Below, piece by piece: positions 55,260 through 64,000 of a DNA stretch of 64,000 nucleotides. The DNA is from Rhodobacteraceae bacterium S2214. Lineage in GTDB: Bacteria > Pseudomonadota > Alphaproteobacteria > Rhodobacterales > Rhodobacteraceae. The notes under the pieces are model-generated. The model did not search any database and was not told where the DNA came from. It worked only from the letters and a program-made list of their open reading frames with translations. Every line of letters begins with the position of its first letter. Position 1 is the stretch's first letter. The stretch spans positions 2,082,001 to 2,146,000 of the forward strand of contig CP081161.1 of NCBI GenBank assembly GCA_025141675.1, read 5' to 3'. Both the position numbers and the translations under genes were made by a program.

Positions 55260-56219
55260 ATGGCCACGCGTGACCTCAAAATACCTGCCCAGCGGCATCC
55301 GGAAAAACAGCGGCGCGCAGATGCGCCACAGCCGAAGAAACCGGACTGGATCAGGGTGAAAGCACCAACGTCTGAGGGCTATAAACAAACCCGCGATATC
55401 ATGCGTGAAAACAAACTTGTGACAGTCTGCGAAGAAGCAGGCTGTCCCAACGTTGGCGAATGCTGGAGCCAAGGACACGCAACCATGATGATCATGGGTG
55501 AGGTTTGCACACGCGCTTGTACATTCTGCAATATCGCAACGGGCAAACCGCCAGAGGCGCTAGATGTTTTTGAACCGGGTCGGGTGGCTGATGCGGTGAA
55601 AAAGCTTGGCTTGAACCACGTCGTCATCACATCAGTTGACCGCGACGATGTGGAAGACGGCGGCGCGGAACATTTCGCGCAGACAATCCGCGCAGTGCGC
55701 CGTCAATCGCCCGGCACAACCATCGAAATCCTGACGCCCGACTTTATTCGCTGTGATGAAAGTGTCTTGAAAATCGTTGTTGATGCGAAGCCTGATGTGT
55801 TCAATCACAACCTTGAAACGGTGCCCGGCCTGTACCCAGAAGTCCGGCCCGGCGCACGGTATTTCCATTCTTTGCGCCTGTTACAGCGCGTAAAAGAAAT
55901 TGATCCGTCGATGTTTACGAAGTCTGGCATCATGGTCGGCTTGGGCGAAGACCGCCAAGCTGTTGTGCAGGTCATGGAAGACATGCGTGCAGCGGACATC
56001 GATTTCTTGACGATTGGTCAGTATTTGCAGCCTACGCCGAAACACCACGCTGTTGATCGTTTCGTAACACCAGAAGAATTCGCAGCTTACGAAAAAGCCG
56101 CCTATGGCAAAGGGTTCCTGATGGTTTCAGCGACACCTTTGACACGATCAAGCTACCATGCCGGTGACGATTTTGCGCAATTGCGGGCTGCGCGGCTCAA
56201 GAAACTGAGCGCAAAGTAG
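55260..56219 (+). CDS. lipA: Lipoyl synthase
   Basis: 319 aa radical-SAM enzyme that inserts two sulfurs into octanoyl-lipoyl domains. Auxiliary cluster motif [12 protein letters not shown] and radical-SAM motif CTRACTFC are both complete, with [17 protein letters not shown] and the C-terminal serine motif RSSYHA. It needs Fe-S clusters of the kind made by the suf operon. The 3' end overlaps the EAL gene by 23 nt on the opposite strand. Confidence 0.97.
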   Translation: MATRDLKIPAQRHPEKQRRADAPQPKKPDWIRVKAPTSEGYKQTRDIMRENKLVTVCEEAGCPNVGECWSQGHATMMIMGEVCTRACTFCNIATGKPPEALDVFEPGRVADAVKKLGLNHVVITSVDRDDVEDGGAEHFAQTIRAVRRQSPGTTIEILTPDFIRCDESVLKIVVDAKPDVFNHNLETVPGLYPEVRPGARYFHSLRLLQRVKEIDPSMFTKSGIMVGLGEDRQAVVQVMEDMRAADIDFLTIGQYLQPTPKHHAVDRFVTPEEFAAYEKAAYGKGFLMVSATPLTRSSYHAGDDFAQLRAARLKKLSAK

Positions 56220-57432
56220 GGTTCGATTTACTATAGTCCCGCATTCGTCGTGCTATTGTTGCGGCTTCTGCAGGTCGGGCGTAATAGAAACCTTGGCCAA
56301 GGCGTACACCAAGCGCCTTGAGCGATACATGTTCCGCTTCGGTTTCGACGCCTTCAGCGACAAGAAATGCGTTCATTTCATTGGCAAAATGGACCATCGC
56401 TTTCGTTAAGGATTGTTTGACAGTACAGCTGTGAATCGCGGAAACGAGTGATCGGTCAAGCTTGATCACGTCGGGCTTGAGGCTGACGATTGTATTCAAC
56501 CCAGCGTATCCCGCGCCCACATCATCAATGGCAATACCTATCCGTTTGTCACGCAAAACTGTGAGCGCTTGCATCAATTGCGGGGTTTCGACAATGATTT
56601 CCCGCTCGGTCAATTCGACCAATAGGCGGTCGGTCGGCACCCCTTGCATCGCGTCCATGAACAGCGGGGACGCAACCGTCAGCGGTGACGCATTCACGCT
56701 CAGGTAGGCCTTCGCTGGCATTTCTTGCAGATGTGTCAGCGCCAGTTGGATCGCTTTCACCTCCAGCTCGATTTGCATATCGCTGCGTTGGGCCTGCGCG
56801 AACCACCATTCCGGCCCAAGTCCCGGATGAACAGAAAAACGGGACAACGCCTCAGCGGCCATTGGACGGCCATCGCTAAGCGACACGATGGGCTGCAGAT
56901 GGATGGATAGAGAATCATCTTGGATGACGCGGGACAATTGTTTCTTGAGCGCATTAATCTCATGTTGCGCATCGAAGTGTTGTTTCAGCGACCGCGTTGT
57001 CAGTTTGGCGAACATCGATACCGTGGCGATGTCGCGTTCGCTGATGTCATCGCGGGGCGCATGGGCGTAACAACAGAACATCCCAAAATAACCGCTCCGG
57101 CTTTGTCCAATCGGAACCGCAACAAAGGACCCAACATCAGCTTCGCGGACAAAGGGCAGATCATGGATTTGTGGAATATTGGCGGTATCGTTGATCACGC
57201 AAGGCACGTCACCCACAGCGATCTTGTTGCAAAAGATATGATTTGCAGGGATTTTTCGACCAACCCGCACGTAATTGTTCGTGTCGATACCGGACACGTG
57301 CCGGAAAACGACACTGTCCGGATAGGCCTCCGACACGTAAGCTACATCCATACCAAGATGCAGCCGCACCGCTTCAAGCGCATCATCGATGACGTCATCG
57401 GGCAGTTCTTGAGCAGGATCGTGAAGAAACAT
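56197..57432 (-). CDS. GAF-EAL protein, probable cyclic-di-GMP phosphodiesterase
   Basis: 411 aa. N-terminal GAF domain at about 10-150 and C-terminal EAL domain at about 165-405. The catalytic set is complete: EAL at 194-196, N248 in NASP, ELTERE at 273-278, DDVG at 303-306, K324, E360 in EGVE and Q380. It should hydrolyse c-di-GMP, with the GAF as a sensor of an unknown ligand; no GGDEF domain is attached. Tail-to-tail overlap with lipA. Confidence 0.93.
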   Translation of the reverse strand: MFLHDPAQELPDDVIDDALEAVRLHLGMDVAYVSEAYPDSVVFRHVSGIDTNNYVRVGRKIPANHIFCNKIAVGDVPCVINDTANIPQIHDLPFVREADVGSFVAVPIGQSRSGYFGMFCCYAHAPRDDISERDIATVSMFAKLTTRSLKQHFDAQHEINALKKQLSRVIQDDSLSIHLQPIVSLSDGRPMAAEALSRFSVHPGLGPEWWFAQAQRSDMQIELEVKAIQLALTHLQEMPAKAYLSVNASPLTVASPLFMDAMQGVPTDRLLVELTEREIIVETPQLMQALTVLRDKRIGIAIDDVGAGYAGLNTIVSLKPDVIKLDRSLVSAIHSCTVKQSLTKAMVHFANEMNAFLVAEGVETEAEHVSLKALGVRLGQGFYYARPAEAATIARRMRDYSKSNPTLRSVS

Positions 57433-57516
57433 GTTTCACCGGCAGAACAATTACCTCAGCAGGTGTACCGGAACAGAACTTAACAACGCGTAAAATCTAA
57501 AATGTGTCTGGCGTGA

Positions 57517-57684
57517 TTATCGCCGAAGCGGCGTTACCGTCAGCGCGTCGGGCCATCCCCAGATCGCTTCAATGGCATAAAGCACACCGCAGACGGCAAT
57601 GATCCCAAATACCAACAGGACTCGCGACAAAGGCGGCGGGTTTTGCGCCCACCGCTTTGCCCGCAATAGCCACATCGGGTTCAC
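57517..57684 (-). CDS. Small membrane protein of 55 aa downstream of hpt
   Basis: A GTG at 57684 overlaps the hpt stop by 4 nt and opens a 55-codon frame to TAA at 57517. It starts [18 protein letters not shown], continues with one hydrophobic helix ([20 protein letters not shown]) and the motif WGWPDALT, then a basic end. Topology N-in is likely. Translational coupling and a sensible membrane protein make a real gene probable. I recall similar partners of hpt in relatives but cannot name the family. Confidence 0.68.
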   Translation of the reverse strand: MNPMWLLRAKRWAQNPPPLSRVLLVFGIIAVCGVLYAIEAIWGWPDALTVTPLRR

Positions 57685-58229
57685 GAAGCGTCATCCGTGA
57701 AGCGGACCTTGCCGATGTAGGGTAAGTTGCGGTTGCGTTGCGCAAAATCGATCCCGTAGCCCACGACAAATTCATCCGGAATCTCAAAGCCAATCCAATT
57801 GGGTTTGTAATCCACTTCGCGACGGGCAGGTTTGTCGAGCAATGCGATGGATTTCAGGCGGGCAGGGTGCTTGGCCTCTAAGAACTCCATCACGTGATGA
57901 AGGGTGTGACCTGTATCAATGATGTCCTCAACGACAAGCACATCGCGCCCTTCAATCCGGCCACGCAAATCTTTGAAAATCCGGACTTCGCGGCTGCTTT
58001 CCATAGCGTCGCCGTAAGACGATGCTTCGATGAAATCGACCTCGACTGGCAGGTCCAATTCACGCACCAGATCGGCGATGAACACAAACGATCCACGCAG
58101 CAGGCCGACAACCACCAGTTTGTCGGTGTCTTTGAAGTCGGTTTCGATTTCGGTCGATAGCTCTTCAATCCGAGCCGCGATAGATTTCGCACTGATCATC
58201 TGATCAATCACGTAAGGGCGATGTGACAT
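57681..58229 (-). CDS. hpt: Hypoxanthine phosphoribosyltransferase
   Basis: 182 aa type I phosphoribosyltransferase that salvages hypoxanthine (and often guanine). PRPP motif [28 protein letters not shown] and [19 protein letters not shown] are typical, the last holding the base-binding residues. ATG 58229. Divergent from the RatA-like gene with a 74-nt gap. Confidence 0.95.
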   Translation of the reverse strand: MSHRPYVIDQMISAKSIAARIEELSTEIETDFKDTDKLVVVGLLRGSFVFIADLVRELDLPVEVDFIEASSYGDAMESSREVRIFKDLRGRIEGRDVLVVEDIIDTGHTLHHVMEFLEAKHPARLKSIALLDKPARREVDYKPNWIGFEIPDEFVVGYGIDFAQRNRNLPYIGKVRFTDDAS

Positions 58230-58303
58230 GAGGTCCCCAAGTCTTGCAATTTCGGCCCAACTCTACGACATCATCAGGTGAAGTACACGACCGAAAGCCG
58301 CCA

Positions 58304-58747
58304 ATGCCCGCTCATTCCGAAACAAAAGTTCTGCCGTACACCGCAGATCAAATGTATGACCTTGTTGCTGATGTGGCGAATTATCCTAAGTTTTTGCCTT
58401 GGACGGCCGCGGCGCGGATCAGATCGACCACCGATGAAGGGGATCATCAGGTCATGCTGGCGGACCTCGTCATTTCGTTCAAAGTGTTCCGCGAAAAGTT
58501 TGGCAGCCGCGTCACGCTATGGCCTGACCGCAAACAGATCGACACGGCTTATATTGACGGGCCCTTCAAGCATCTGGAAAGCACATGGACTTTCAAAGAC
58601 TTGGACGACGGTTGCGAAGTCGCATTTGAGGTCGATTTCGAATTCAAGAACCGATTGTTGCAAGGTGCCGCTGGAATGTTCTTTAATGAAGCCATGAACA
58701 TGGTTGTCAGATCATTTGAACGCCGCGCCGCAGAGCTCTACGGATGA
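58304..58747 (+). CDS. RatA/Coq10-type START-domain protein
   Basis: 147 aa from ATG 58304; the frame is open to 58244 but conserved sequence begins at HSETKVLPYTADQMYDLV. It has the SRPBCC fold (VADVANYPKFLPW, FNEAMNMVVRSFERRA). Relatives are Coq10 (ubiquinone binding, respiration) and E. coli RatA, described as a ribosome-association toxin. In alphaproteobacteria the ubiquinone role is more likely. Overlaps the next gene by 4 nt. Confidence 0.92.
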   Translation: MPAHSETKVLPYTADQMYDLVADVANYPKFLPWTAAARIRSTTDEGDHQVMLADLVISFKVFREKFGSRVTLWPDRKQIDTAYIDGPFKHLESTWTFKDLDDGCEVAFEVDFEFKNRLLQGAAGMFFNEAMNMVVRSFERRAAELYG

Positions 58748-59994
58748 GCGCGCAGGACCAACTTATCCGGCTGGCCCAAGGCTGGCTTGGCAATGGTCCG
58801 TCGCGCCTGATGTATTTATGTCTGTATGATTGGATTGCCTGTGCCATAGCTGGCATGGACGAACCTGCCGCGAAGCTGTTGCAGCCCGAAGGCGAAGGGG
58901 CTGCACAAGTCTTTGGACGTTTTCCAATGTCCGCACCGAATGCTGCTTTGATCAACGGGACAATGGGGCATGCGCTTGATTACGATGACACGCACTTCGA
59001 CCACATTGGCCATACGTCAGCTGTGATCATGCCCGCTGTCTTGGCTATGGCGCAGGATCAAATGTTGGATGGCACAAGTCGTGTATTGGATGCAGCTTTG
59101 GTCGGGTCCGAGGCCGCAGTGCGGGTCGGTAAATGGCTGGGTCGCGATCATTACCAAATTGGGTATCACCAAACAGCGACCGCTGGTGCTTTTGGCGCGA
59201 CTGTTGCGTTGTCTCGGTTGATGCAACTCAAACGCCCCCAAATCCACCATGCACTTGGACTGACGGCGACCATGGCATCCGGCCTGAAGGGGCAGTTCGG
59301 GACCATGGGGAAACCGCTCAACGCAGGACTGGCAGCGCGGACCGCAATTGAAGCAGTCACATGGGCAAAGGCCGGTATGACGTCTGATCCTGAAGGGTTG
59401 GAGAGTTTTGCAGCCACCCACCACGGCATGCGCGATGAAGCCGCGTGGACCGACGAAGACCCTTGGATGATCAGCCGGATTAGCCACAAATTCCACGCCT
59501 GCTGTCATGGTCTACATGCAGCACTGGAAGCTATCGGTGATATGCGCGTCGACGGCGATGATATCGTGGACATGATAATTACCACCCATCCACGCTGGAT
59601 GAGCGTCTGCAATCAGCCGTCACCGGACACCGGGCTCGGGGTGAAGTTTTCGTATCGGCATACGGCAGCGATGGCGGTCCACGGGATTTCGACGGCAAAC
59701 ATTGCGAGTTACAGCGATGCGACAGCCCGCGATCTACTGCTGATCGCATTCCGAGATAAAGTAACTGTCGTGGCGGACGAAAGCCTTAGCGAAATGCAGG
59801 CGCGCGTGCAAGTGACGTTGAAAGATGGCAGCGGACTGACCGAAAGCCATGACCTCAACGCGCCGATAACGCTGGAAGCCCGCGAGGTACGTCTGCGCGA
59901 TAAGGCGGGGGCATTGCTCGGGTCCACGAAAGCATCCGCGCTATGGGACTCGCTTGCTACGCATGACACCAACGCGATCTTTGACGTCGTTTAA
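58744..59994 (+). CDS. MmgE/PrpD-family protein
   Basis: 416 aa. Family sequence includes NGTMGHALDYDDTHFDHIGH, the N-terminal helical domain, and HKFHACCHGLHAALEAI. Members dehydrate 2-methylcitrate (PrpD) or related tricarboxylates, but several paralogues have other or unknown substrates. No prpB/prpC neighbour, so 2-methylcitrate cannot be assumed. ATGA overlap with the START protein gene. Confidence 0.9.
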   Translation: MSAQDQLIRLAQGWLGNGPSRLMYLCLYDWIACAIAGMDEPAAKLLQPEGEGAAQVFGRFPMSAPNAALINGTMGHALDYDDTHFDHIGHTSAVIMPAVLAMAQDQMLDGTSRVLDAALVGSEAAVRVGKWLGRDHYQIGYHQTATAGAFGATVALSRLMQLKRPQIHHALGLTATMASGLKGQFGTMGKPLNAGLAARTAIEAVTWAKAGMTSDPEGLESFAATHHGMRDEAAWTDEDPWMISRISHKFHACCHGLHAALEAIGDMRVDGDDIVDMIITTHPRWMSVCNQPSPDTGLGVKFSYRHTAAMAVHGISTANIASYSDATARDLLLIAFRDKVTVVADESLSEMQARVQVTLKDGSGLTESHDLNAPITLEAREVRLRDKAGALLGSTKASALWDSLATHDTNAIFDVV

Positions 59995-60011
59995 GGCCAA
60001 AAAACATACCT

Positions 60012-60041
60012 AAAAACAGAAAAGGGCGCCTGACGGCGCCC
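60012..60041 (-). terminator. Intrinsic terminator of amt
   Basis: On the minus strand: GGGCGCC-GTCA-GGCGCCC perfect stem-loop (60024-60041), followed by TTTTCTGTTTTT. It lies 24 nt after the amt stop and may also stop transcription from the convergent gene. Confidence 0.88.
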
Positions 60042-60065
60042 CAATCATTTGAACTATTGGTTCAA

Positions 60066-61244
60066 TTAGCTTGTGATGTCGTAAGCACGTTCACCATGTA
60101 CAGCTAGATCCAGACCACCGACTTCTGTTTCTTCATCGACGCGCAGCGGCGTGATGGCTTTACAGATGTAGATCAACGCAACCGTGACAACAGTCGTGAA
60201 GATGCCAACGATCGCCAACGCACCCAATTGGGATGCCCATGACCCGATCCCGAAGACCGCAATCATGATTGTCCCGAAGATACCGCCAACACCGTGCACC
60301 GCGAAAACGTCCAGCGTATCGTCGATTTTCACTTTGTTGCGGATCAGGTTCACAGCTTCCTGACACAGGATACCAGCAACAGCACCAATGATCAGCGCTT
60401 GGATCGGGTTAATGAAACCGGATGCCGGTGTCACGGAGGCCAGACCAGCAATTGTACCTGTCACGATGCCAACCAAGGACGCTTTGCCGAACTTGATCTT
60501 TTCCCACAGCGCCCACGTCAGGGACGCAGCAGCAGCGGACAAATGTGTCACGGTCAGCGCCATCGCGGCACCAGCATCAGCAGCCAGTTGTGATCCGCCG
60601 TTAAAGCCGAACCAACCAACCCAAAGCATCGCAGCACCGATCATCACCATGCCTGGATTGTGCGGAGGTTTGCTGTCCACCTTACGTGCGCCAAGGAACA
60701 CAGCCAAAATCAAGGCTGCGAGACCAGCTGTTTCGTGCACCACGATACCGCCTGCAAAGTCCATCACGGCTGTTTCAAAGAACATACCGTTGGCCAGCAT
60801 GCCGCCGCCCCAGACCCAGTGAACAACCGGTGCGTAGCACAAAAGCATCCACAAAGATGAGAACAGCAACACAAAGCCAAAGCCGATCCGTTCGACATAT
60901 GCACCAACGATCAGCGCAGGCGTGATGATGGCGAATGTCATTTGGAAGGCGAAGAAAAGGATCTCAGGCAACGTGCCAGAAAGGCTTTCCAGATCGACGC
61001 CATTCAAGAACATCTTGTCCAGACCGCCCCAGTATCCGCTGGTGCCGCTGCCGAAAGCAATGGAATAGCCGAAAGCGAACCACAGAATGCTCATCAAGCA
61101 GGCGATAGCGTAGCAATGCATAAACACGCTTAGCACGTTGCGTGACCGCACAAGGCCACCATAAAATAAGGCAAGACCGGGCAAAGTCATAAACAGCACC
61201 AGTGCTGTTGCCACGATCATCCAAGCGGTATCCGCTCCGTTCAT
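60066..61244 (-). CDS. amt: Ammonium transporter
   Basis: 392 aa from ATG 61244, chosen because GGAGGG lies six bases upstream; ATG 61250 would have no spacing. Eleven membrane helices. GLALFYGGLVRSRNVLSVF, the substrate-gate Asp in VMDFAGGIVVHETAGLAAL and the pore His in LDVFAVHGVGGIFGT are typical of Amt/MEP/Rh carriers. No glnK (PII) gene is adjacent, although amt-glnK pairing is common. The tail is short. Confidence 0.94.
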   Translation of the reverse strand: MNGADTAWMIVATALVLFMTLPGLALFYGGLVRSRNVLSVFMHCYAIACLMSILWFAFGYSIAFGSGTSGYWGGLDKMFLNGVDLESLSGTLPEILFFAFQMTFAIITPALIVGAYVERIGFGFVLLFSSLWMLLCYAPVVHWVWGGGMLANGMFFETAVMDFAGGIVVHETAGLAALILAVFLGARKVDSKPPHNPGMVMIGAAMLWVGWFGFNGGSQLAADAGAAMALTVTHLSAAAASLTWALWEKIKFGKASLVGIVTGTIAGLASVTPASGFINPIQALIIGAVAGILCQEAVNLIRNKVKIDDTLDVFAVHGVGGIFGTIMIAVFGIGSWASQLGALAIVGIFTTVVTVALIYICKAITPLRVDEETEVGGLDLAVHGERAYDITS

Positions 61245-61336
61245 ATCCATCCCTCCGGTAATGGGGTTTCCCCGTTAACGCGGGGCAGTGCGGGATTCGG
61301 AGCGCTAGGAAAAGAAGCGTCTGGGTTTTGTGCTGC

Positions 61337-61351
61337 GCAATTGTTGTGCAG
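61337..61351 (-). promoter_or_regulatory. Weak sigma-54-like element upstream of amt
   Basis: On the minus strand the sequence CTGCACAACAATTGC resembles the -24/-12 box TGGCAC-N5-TTGC with the first G of GG replaced (TG-N10-GC). It lies about 90 nt before the amt start. Nitrogen control of amt makes it plausible, but the mismatch is at a key base. The rest of 61252-61405 is AT-rich with one GGGG/CCCC hairpin (around 61264-61287) and no gene. Confidence 0.3.
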
Positions 61352-61405
61352 TTAGTGTAATGATTAATAATTGGGCAATATATTGCGTCGTTGATTAAAC
61401 ATTGA

Positions 61406-61882
61406 TCACAAGTTGGCCATGCCGTTCAGCAGAAGTTTCAGCGCATGGTTTACCGTTTCAGCACGGACTTGATGCCGCCCGATAGCCCCGAACCGCTGGG
61501 TTTCTGACCGGATGCCATTTGCCGTCGCGATCCCGAAACACACCATGCCTTCAGGCTTCGCGAGAGTCCCGCCCGGTCCTGCGACACCTGTCACGGACAC
61601 GGTGATCGCTGCGTTTGACTCATCAAGCGCACCAGCCGCCATCGCCTCTGCAACAGGTCGTGAAACGGCGCCGTGTGTCTCAATCAGCGCCATGTCAACG
61701 CCCAGCATTTCTGCTTTCGCTTCATTGCTGTAGGTCACAAAACCCCGATCAAACACAGCGGAGCTGCCGGGAATATCCGTCAATGCGCCGGCGATCAGAC
61801 CGCCTGTACAGCTTTCAGCCGTTGCGATCATCACGCCGCGCTGCTTGGCGAGATCCAGAACGTCCTCGGCAGAGACAGTCAC
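61406..61882 (-). CDS. CinA C-terminal-domain protein (nicotinamide-nucleotide amidase)
   Basis: 158 aa, only the C-terminal CinA domain. MIATAESCTGGLIAGALTDIPGSS and VSVTGVAGPGGTLAKPEGMV are typical of PncC, which turns nicotinamide mononucleotide into nicotinate mononucleotide for NAD recycling. Third gene of ispDF-pgpA-cinA; overlaps pgpA by 4 nt. Confidence 0.94.
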   Translation of the reverse strand: MTVSAEDVLDLAKQRGVMIATAESCTGGLIAGALTDIPGSSAVFDRGFVTYSNEAKAEMLGVDMALIETHGAVSRPVAEAMAAGALDESNAAITVSVTGVAGPGGTLAKPEGMVCFGIATANGIRSETQRFGAIGRHQVRAETVNHALKLLLNGMANL

Positions 61883-62367
61883 ACCAGTACCACATGATAA
61901 AGCGCTGCAAGGATTATCACGCCAATCGCCGCGAAAATTCCGGCAATAACGTCATCCAACATCACGCCGGTTGCATTGTCCTTGCGGTCTGCCCACCCAA
62001 TTGGTCCGATCTTTGTGATGTCAAAAAGCCGGAACAAAACAAAAGCCGCGATCCAACCGGGCCAAAGGTCCAATATCGCGACGCCATTGTTTGCGGCGCC
62101 AAAAAGAACAGGCAGAAGTGCGATCCATTGGCCGCAAACTTCATCAATGACGATCTCGGATGGGTCGTGGTTTGCCTTGCCACGTGTTTCTTCAATCGTC
62201 GCCCAAAGCCCCAAGCCGTAGGATGCAAAAACACCAATGACGACCAACCAAGGCCCGCCAAGCGCATAAAGAACCATCGCGGCGGGCAGGGCGGCGAATG
62301 ATCCCCAAGTGCCGGGCGCAGGCCGTAGGTGCCCGATGTAAAAGAACGTCGCGATCAGATTTGTCAT
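61879..62367 (-). CDS. pgpA: Phosphatidylglycerophosphatase A
   Basis: 162 aa integral membrane enzyme that removes phosphate from phosphatidylglycerophosphate. [20 protein letters not shown] at the start, [17 protein letters not shown] with acidic residues, [18 protein letters not shown] and the end with [10 protein letters not shown] are diagnostic. 4-nt overlaps with ispDF and cinA. Confidence 0.95.
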   Translation of the reverse strand: MTNLIATFFYIGHLRPAPGTWGSFAALPAAMVLYALGGPWLVVIGVFASYGLGLWATIEETRGKANHDPSEIVIDEVCGQWIALLPVLFGAANNGVAILDLWPGWIAAFVLFRLFDITKIGPIGWADRKDNATGVMLDDVIAGIFAAIGVIILAALYHVVLV

Positions 62368-63494
62368 TGTTTGATTAACACGGCTGTTGCCAAGCTCGCG
62401 ATCCCTTCTGAACGTCCGGTGAAGCCAAGCCGTTCGGATGTTGTGGCTTTGACGCTGATCCTTGATGGATCAAGCCCCATGATTTCCGCCATTTTGTCTT
62501 TCATTACAGATTGGTGCGGGCCGATCTTGGGGTATTCGCACACCAAGGTGCAGTCGATATTGGAAATCTCAAACCCTTGCGATCGCGCAAGGGTTACGGC
62601 GTGCTCTAGGAAAATTCGGCTGTCCGCCCCCTTCCATTGCGGGTCGCTCGGCGGAAAGTGCTGACCGATATCGCCTTGCCCCAACGCGCCATAGATTGCG
62701 TCGGTCACGGCATGCATGCCAACATCGGCGTCAGAATGCCCTTGCAGGCTGCGCGTATGCGGAACTTTCACCCCGCAAAGCCACACATGATCCCCGTCAC
62801 CAAAGCGGTGCACATCGTATCCGTTGCCAAGCCTGACGTCCATCTGGGTCCCCAATATACGGGCGGCGCGGGCGTGATCGTCCGGGCCGGTGATTTTCAT
62901 GTTATCCTCATCGCCGTTCACGATGGCAACGTCCAGCCCTGCAAGGCGCGCGATTGTCACGTCGTCCGTTGCTTCGGGGTGGGCGGCGTAGGCGTCCAAA
63001 AGCGCATCAAGATGAAACCCTTGCGGGGTCTGCGCACGATACAGATCATCGCGAGGTACGGTCCCGTCAACTTTACCGCCATCACCACGCCAAAGCGTAT
63101 CCGTAACGGCAAGGGCGGGCGCGGCCGCGGGATGCGTTTTTAGCGCTGAAAGCACATCATCAATCACACCGTGACGAATATGTGGGCGGGCGGCATCGTG
63201 GATCAACACAGTCTTTGTTCCGTCGGGCGCCGCATCCAGACCATTCTGCACGGATGCACTTCGTGTGACGCCGCCGTGCACCACGATAAGTCCTTCAAAG
63301 TCATTCCAGTGATCACTTGTCGCGTCATCAGGGTGCACAACTAGCACGACGTGGGCGATATCAGGGTGATCCGCAAAGGTCGTGATCGCATGATCTGCCA
63401 CGCTGCGGTCGCCAAGTCTTTGCCATTGCTTGGGAATATCGCCCCCCGCACGTGTGCCGCGGCCGGCCGCTACAAGTATGGCAGTGGTGGTCAT
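62364..63494 (-). CDS. ispDF: Bifunctional IspD/IspF of the MEP pathway
   Basis: 376 aa from ATG 63494, with AAGGAG upstream. N-terminal IspD (about 1-220: [30 protein letters not shown]) and C-terminal IspF (about 225-376: [31 protein letters not shown]). It performs cytidylyl transfer and cyclisation in isoprenoid synthesis, together with Dxr encoded at 36349. This fusion is the normal form in many alphaproteobacteria. Confidence 0.97.
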   Translation of the reverse strand: MTTTAILVAAGRGTRAGGDIPKQWQRLGDRSVADHAITTFADHPDIAHVVLVVHPDDATSDHWNDFEGLIVVHGGVTRSASVQNGLDAAPDGTKTVLIHDAARPHIRHGVIDDVLSALKTHPAAAPALAVTDTLWRGDGGKVDGTVPRDDLYRAQTPQGFHLDALLDAYAAHPEATDDVTIARLAGLDVAIVNGDEDNMKITGPDDHARAARILGTQMDVRLGNGYDVHRFGDGDHVWLCGVKVPHTRSLQGHSDADVGMHAVTDAIYGALGQGDIGQHFPPSDPQWKGADSRIFLEHAVTLARSQGFEISNIDCTLVCEYPKIGPHQSVMKDKMAEIMGLDPSRISVKATTSERLGFTGRSEGIASLATAVLIKQ

Positions 63495-63684
63495 GTCGTC
63501 TCCTTTTTGCAAATCAAGGTGTACGACTTGCACGTCGAAGGCGCAATTCCAACAATTGGGCCTTACTTGCGATTAAAATTTGTGCAACTTGTGTATGGCG
63601 CACTATTTTTGGGCGCATCGCATTGTCGCCCCCGAACCGCGCGGCTAATTTTTGATCACGACTAAAACGAAGGCCACCCACACT

Positions 63685-64000
63685 GTGAGTAACGATTTCC
63701 TTAATATCCTGAACGGTCAGGCCGCATCAACGCCTGTCGTTCTTGCGCCGCTTGCCGGAATCACGGACCTGCCATTTCGGCAGTTGGTCGCGTCCTTTGG
63801 TGTGTCGTGGGTCGTAAGTGAAATGGTCGCGTCGCAAGAAATGGTGCAAGCCAAGCCCGGCGTGCGCGAACGGGCCGAATTGGGTTTCGATCAAGATGGC
63901 ACTGCCGTTCAGCTTGCCGGACGCGATGCACAATGGATGGCTGAGGCCGCGAAGATGGTCGCGGACAACGGTGCCGCAATCATCGATATCAACATGGGGT
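63685..64000 (+). CDS. dusB: tRNA-dihydrouridine synthase, DusB/NifR3-type (3' end outside the window)
   Basis: Open from GTG 63685 to the window end (105 complete codons). VVLAPLAGITDLPFRQLVASFG, VSEMVASQEMVQ and VQLAGRDAQWMAEAA, then AAIIDINMG, give the FMN-binding TIM-barrel start of DusB. It reduces uridine in the tRNA D-loop. Divergent from ispDF. In related genomes this gene (nifR3) is followed by ntrB-ntrC, which cannot be seen here. Confidence 0.93.
   Translation, partial: MSNDFLNILNGQAASTPVVLAPLAGITDLPFRQLVASFGVSWVVSEMVASQEMVQAKPGVRERAELGFDQDGTAVQLAGRDAQWMAEAAKMVADNGAAIIDINMG

Noticed and set aside
57569-57793. 74-codon minus-strand frame spanning the end of hpt
   Set aside because: Shifted frame over hpt and the 55-aa gene; the 55-aa frame has translational coupling and a sensible membrane topology, this one does not.

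Overview
The window looks like a chromosome segment of a marine alphaproteobacterium of the Rhodobacteraceae (Roseobacter group). Supporting signs are a mixed isc/suf operon, a DMSP demethylase (dmdA) followed by acrylyl-CoA reductase (acuI), a trgA-trgB-cysK tellurite locus, an ispDF fusion divergent from a dusB/nifR3-type gene, a permuted two-piece tmRNA, a non-pyrrolysine MttB homologue and a CtrA-like box. Genes are dense, often joined by 1-4 nt stop/start overlaps. No phage, insertion sequence or CRISPR array was seen. Family names come from reading motifs and recalled family knowledge; no database search was possible.

Layout. 1-7558: iron-sulfur cluster assembly operon (cysteine desulfurase, sufB, membrane protein, sufC, sufD, two Yip1 proteins, sufS), then tRNA-Arg. 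7732-9399: Crp-type regulator, ssrA (tmRNA) and a small membrane protein. 9451-16373: DMSP region, with a GntR regulator divergent from DUF2182, DUF1326, DinB, dmdA and acuI, then a BCCT transporter. 16540-20555: photolyase, an orphan deaminase-fold protein and cyclopropane fatty acid synthase. 20598-27444: trgA-trgB-cysK-mscS-alaX-M35 protease-membrane protein in one chain. 27441-32232: AI-2E-type exporter, tRNA-Ser, an orphan protein resembling CD38/Aplysia ADP-ribosyl cyclase, ssb, lytic transglycosylase and an AraC regulator. 32297-45505: miaA, then pyrH-frr-uppS-cdsA-dxr-rseP-(41-aa protein)-bamA-skp-fabZ-lpxA-lpxI-lpxB, the envelope biogenesis block. 45467-53499: two EamA transporters, a FadL-type porin, a zinc-peptidase-like protein without its catalytic Glu, guaA, a nuclease-fold protein and mttB. 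53508-59994: DUF6477/DUF6456 pair, lipA, GAF-EAL protein, hpt with a 55-aa partner, a RatA/Coq10-like protein and an MmgE/PrpD protein. 60066-64000: amt, ispDF-pgpA-cinA, and the start of dusB.

How the genes fit together. The suf block builds Fe-S clusters; LipA and DusB-class RNA enzymes sit in the same window. The DMSP block couples probable uptake (BCCT), demethylation (DmdA) and acrylyl-CoA removal (AcuI) under a likely GntR switch. The pyrH-to-lpxB block joins nucleotide supply, ribosome recycling, undecaprenyl and isoprenoid precursors, phospholipid, outer-membrane protein and lipid A synthesis.

Most unusual items: the CD38-like candidate NADase (28978-29952) and the Bd3614-like deaminase (17958-19091), both single genes beside housekeeping loci without visible partners; three metal-type or DinB genes inside the dmdA transcription unit; several clean inverted-repeat operators; and two small genes (41 and 55 aa).
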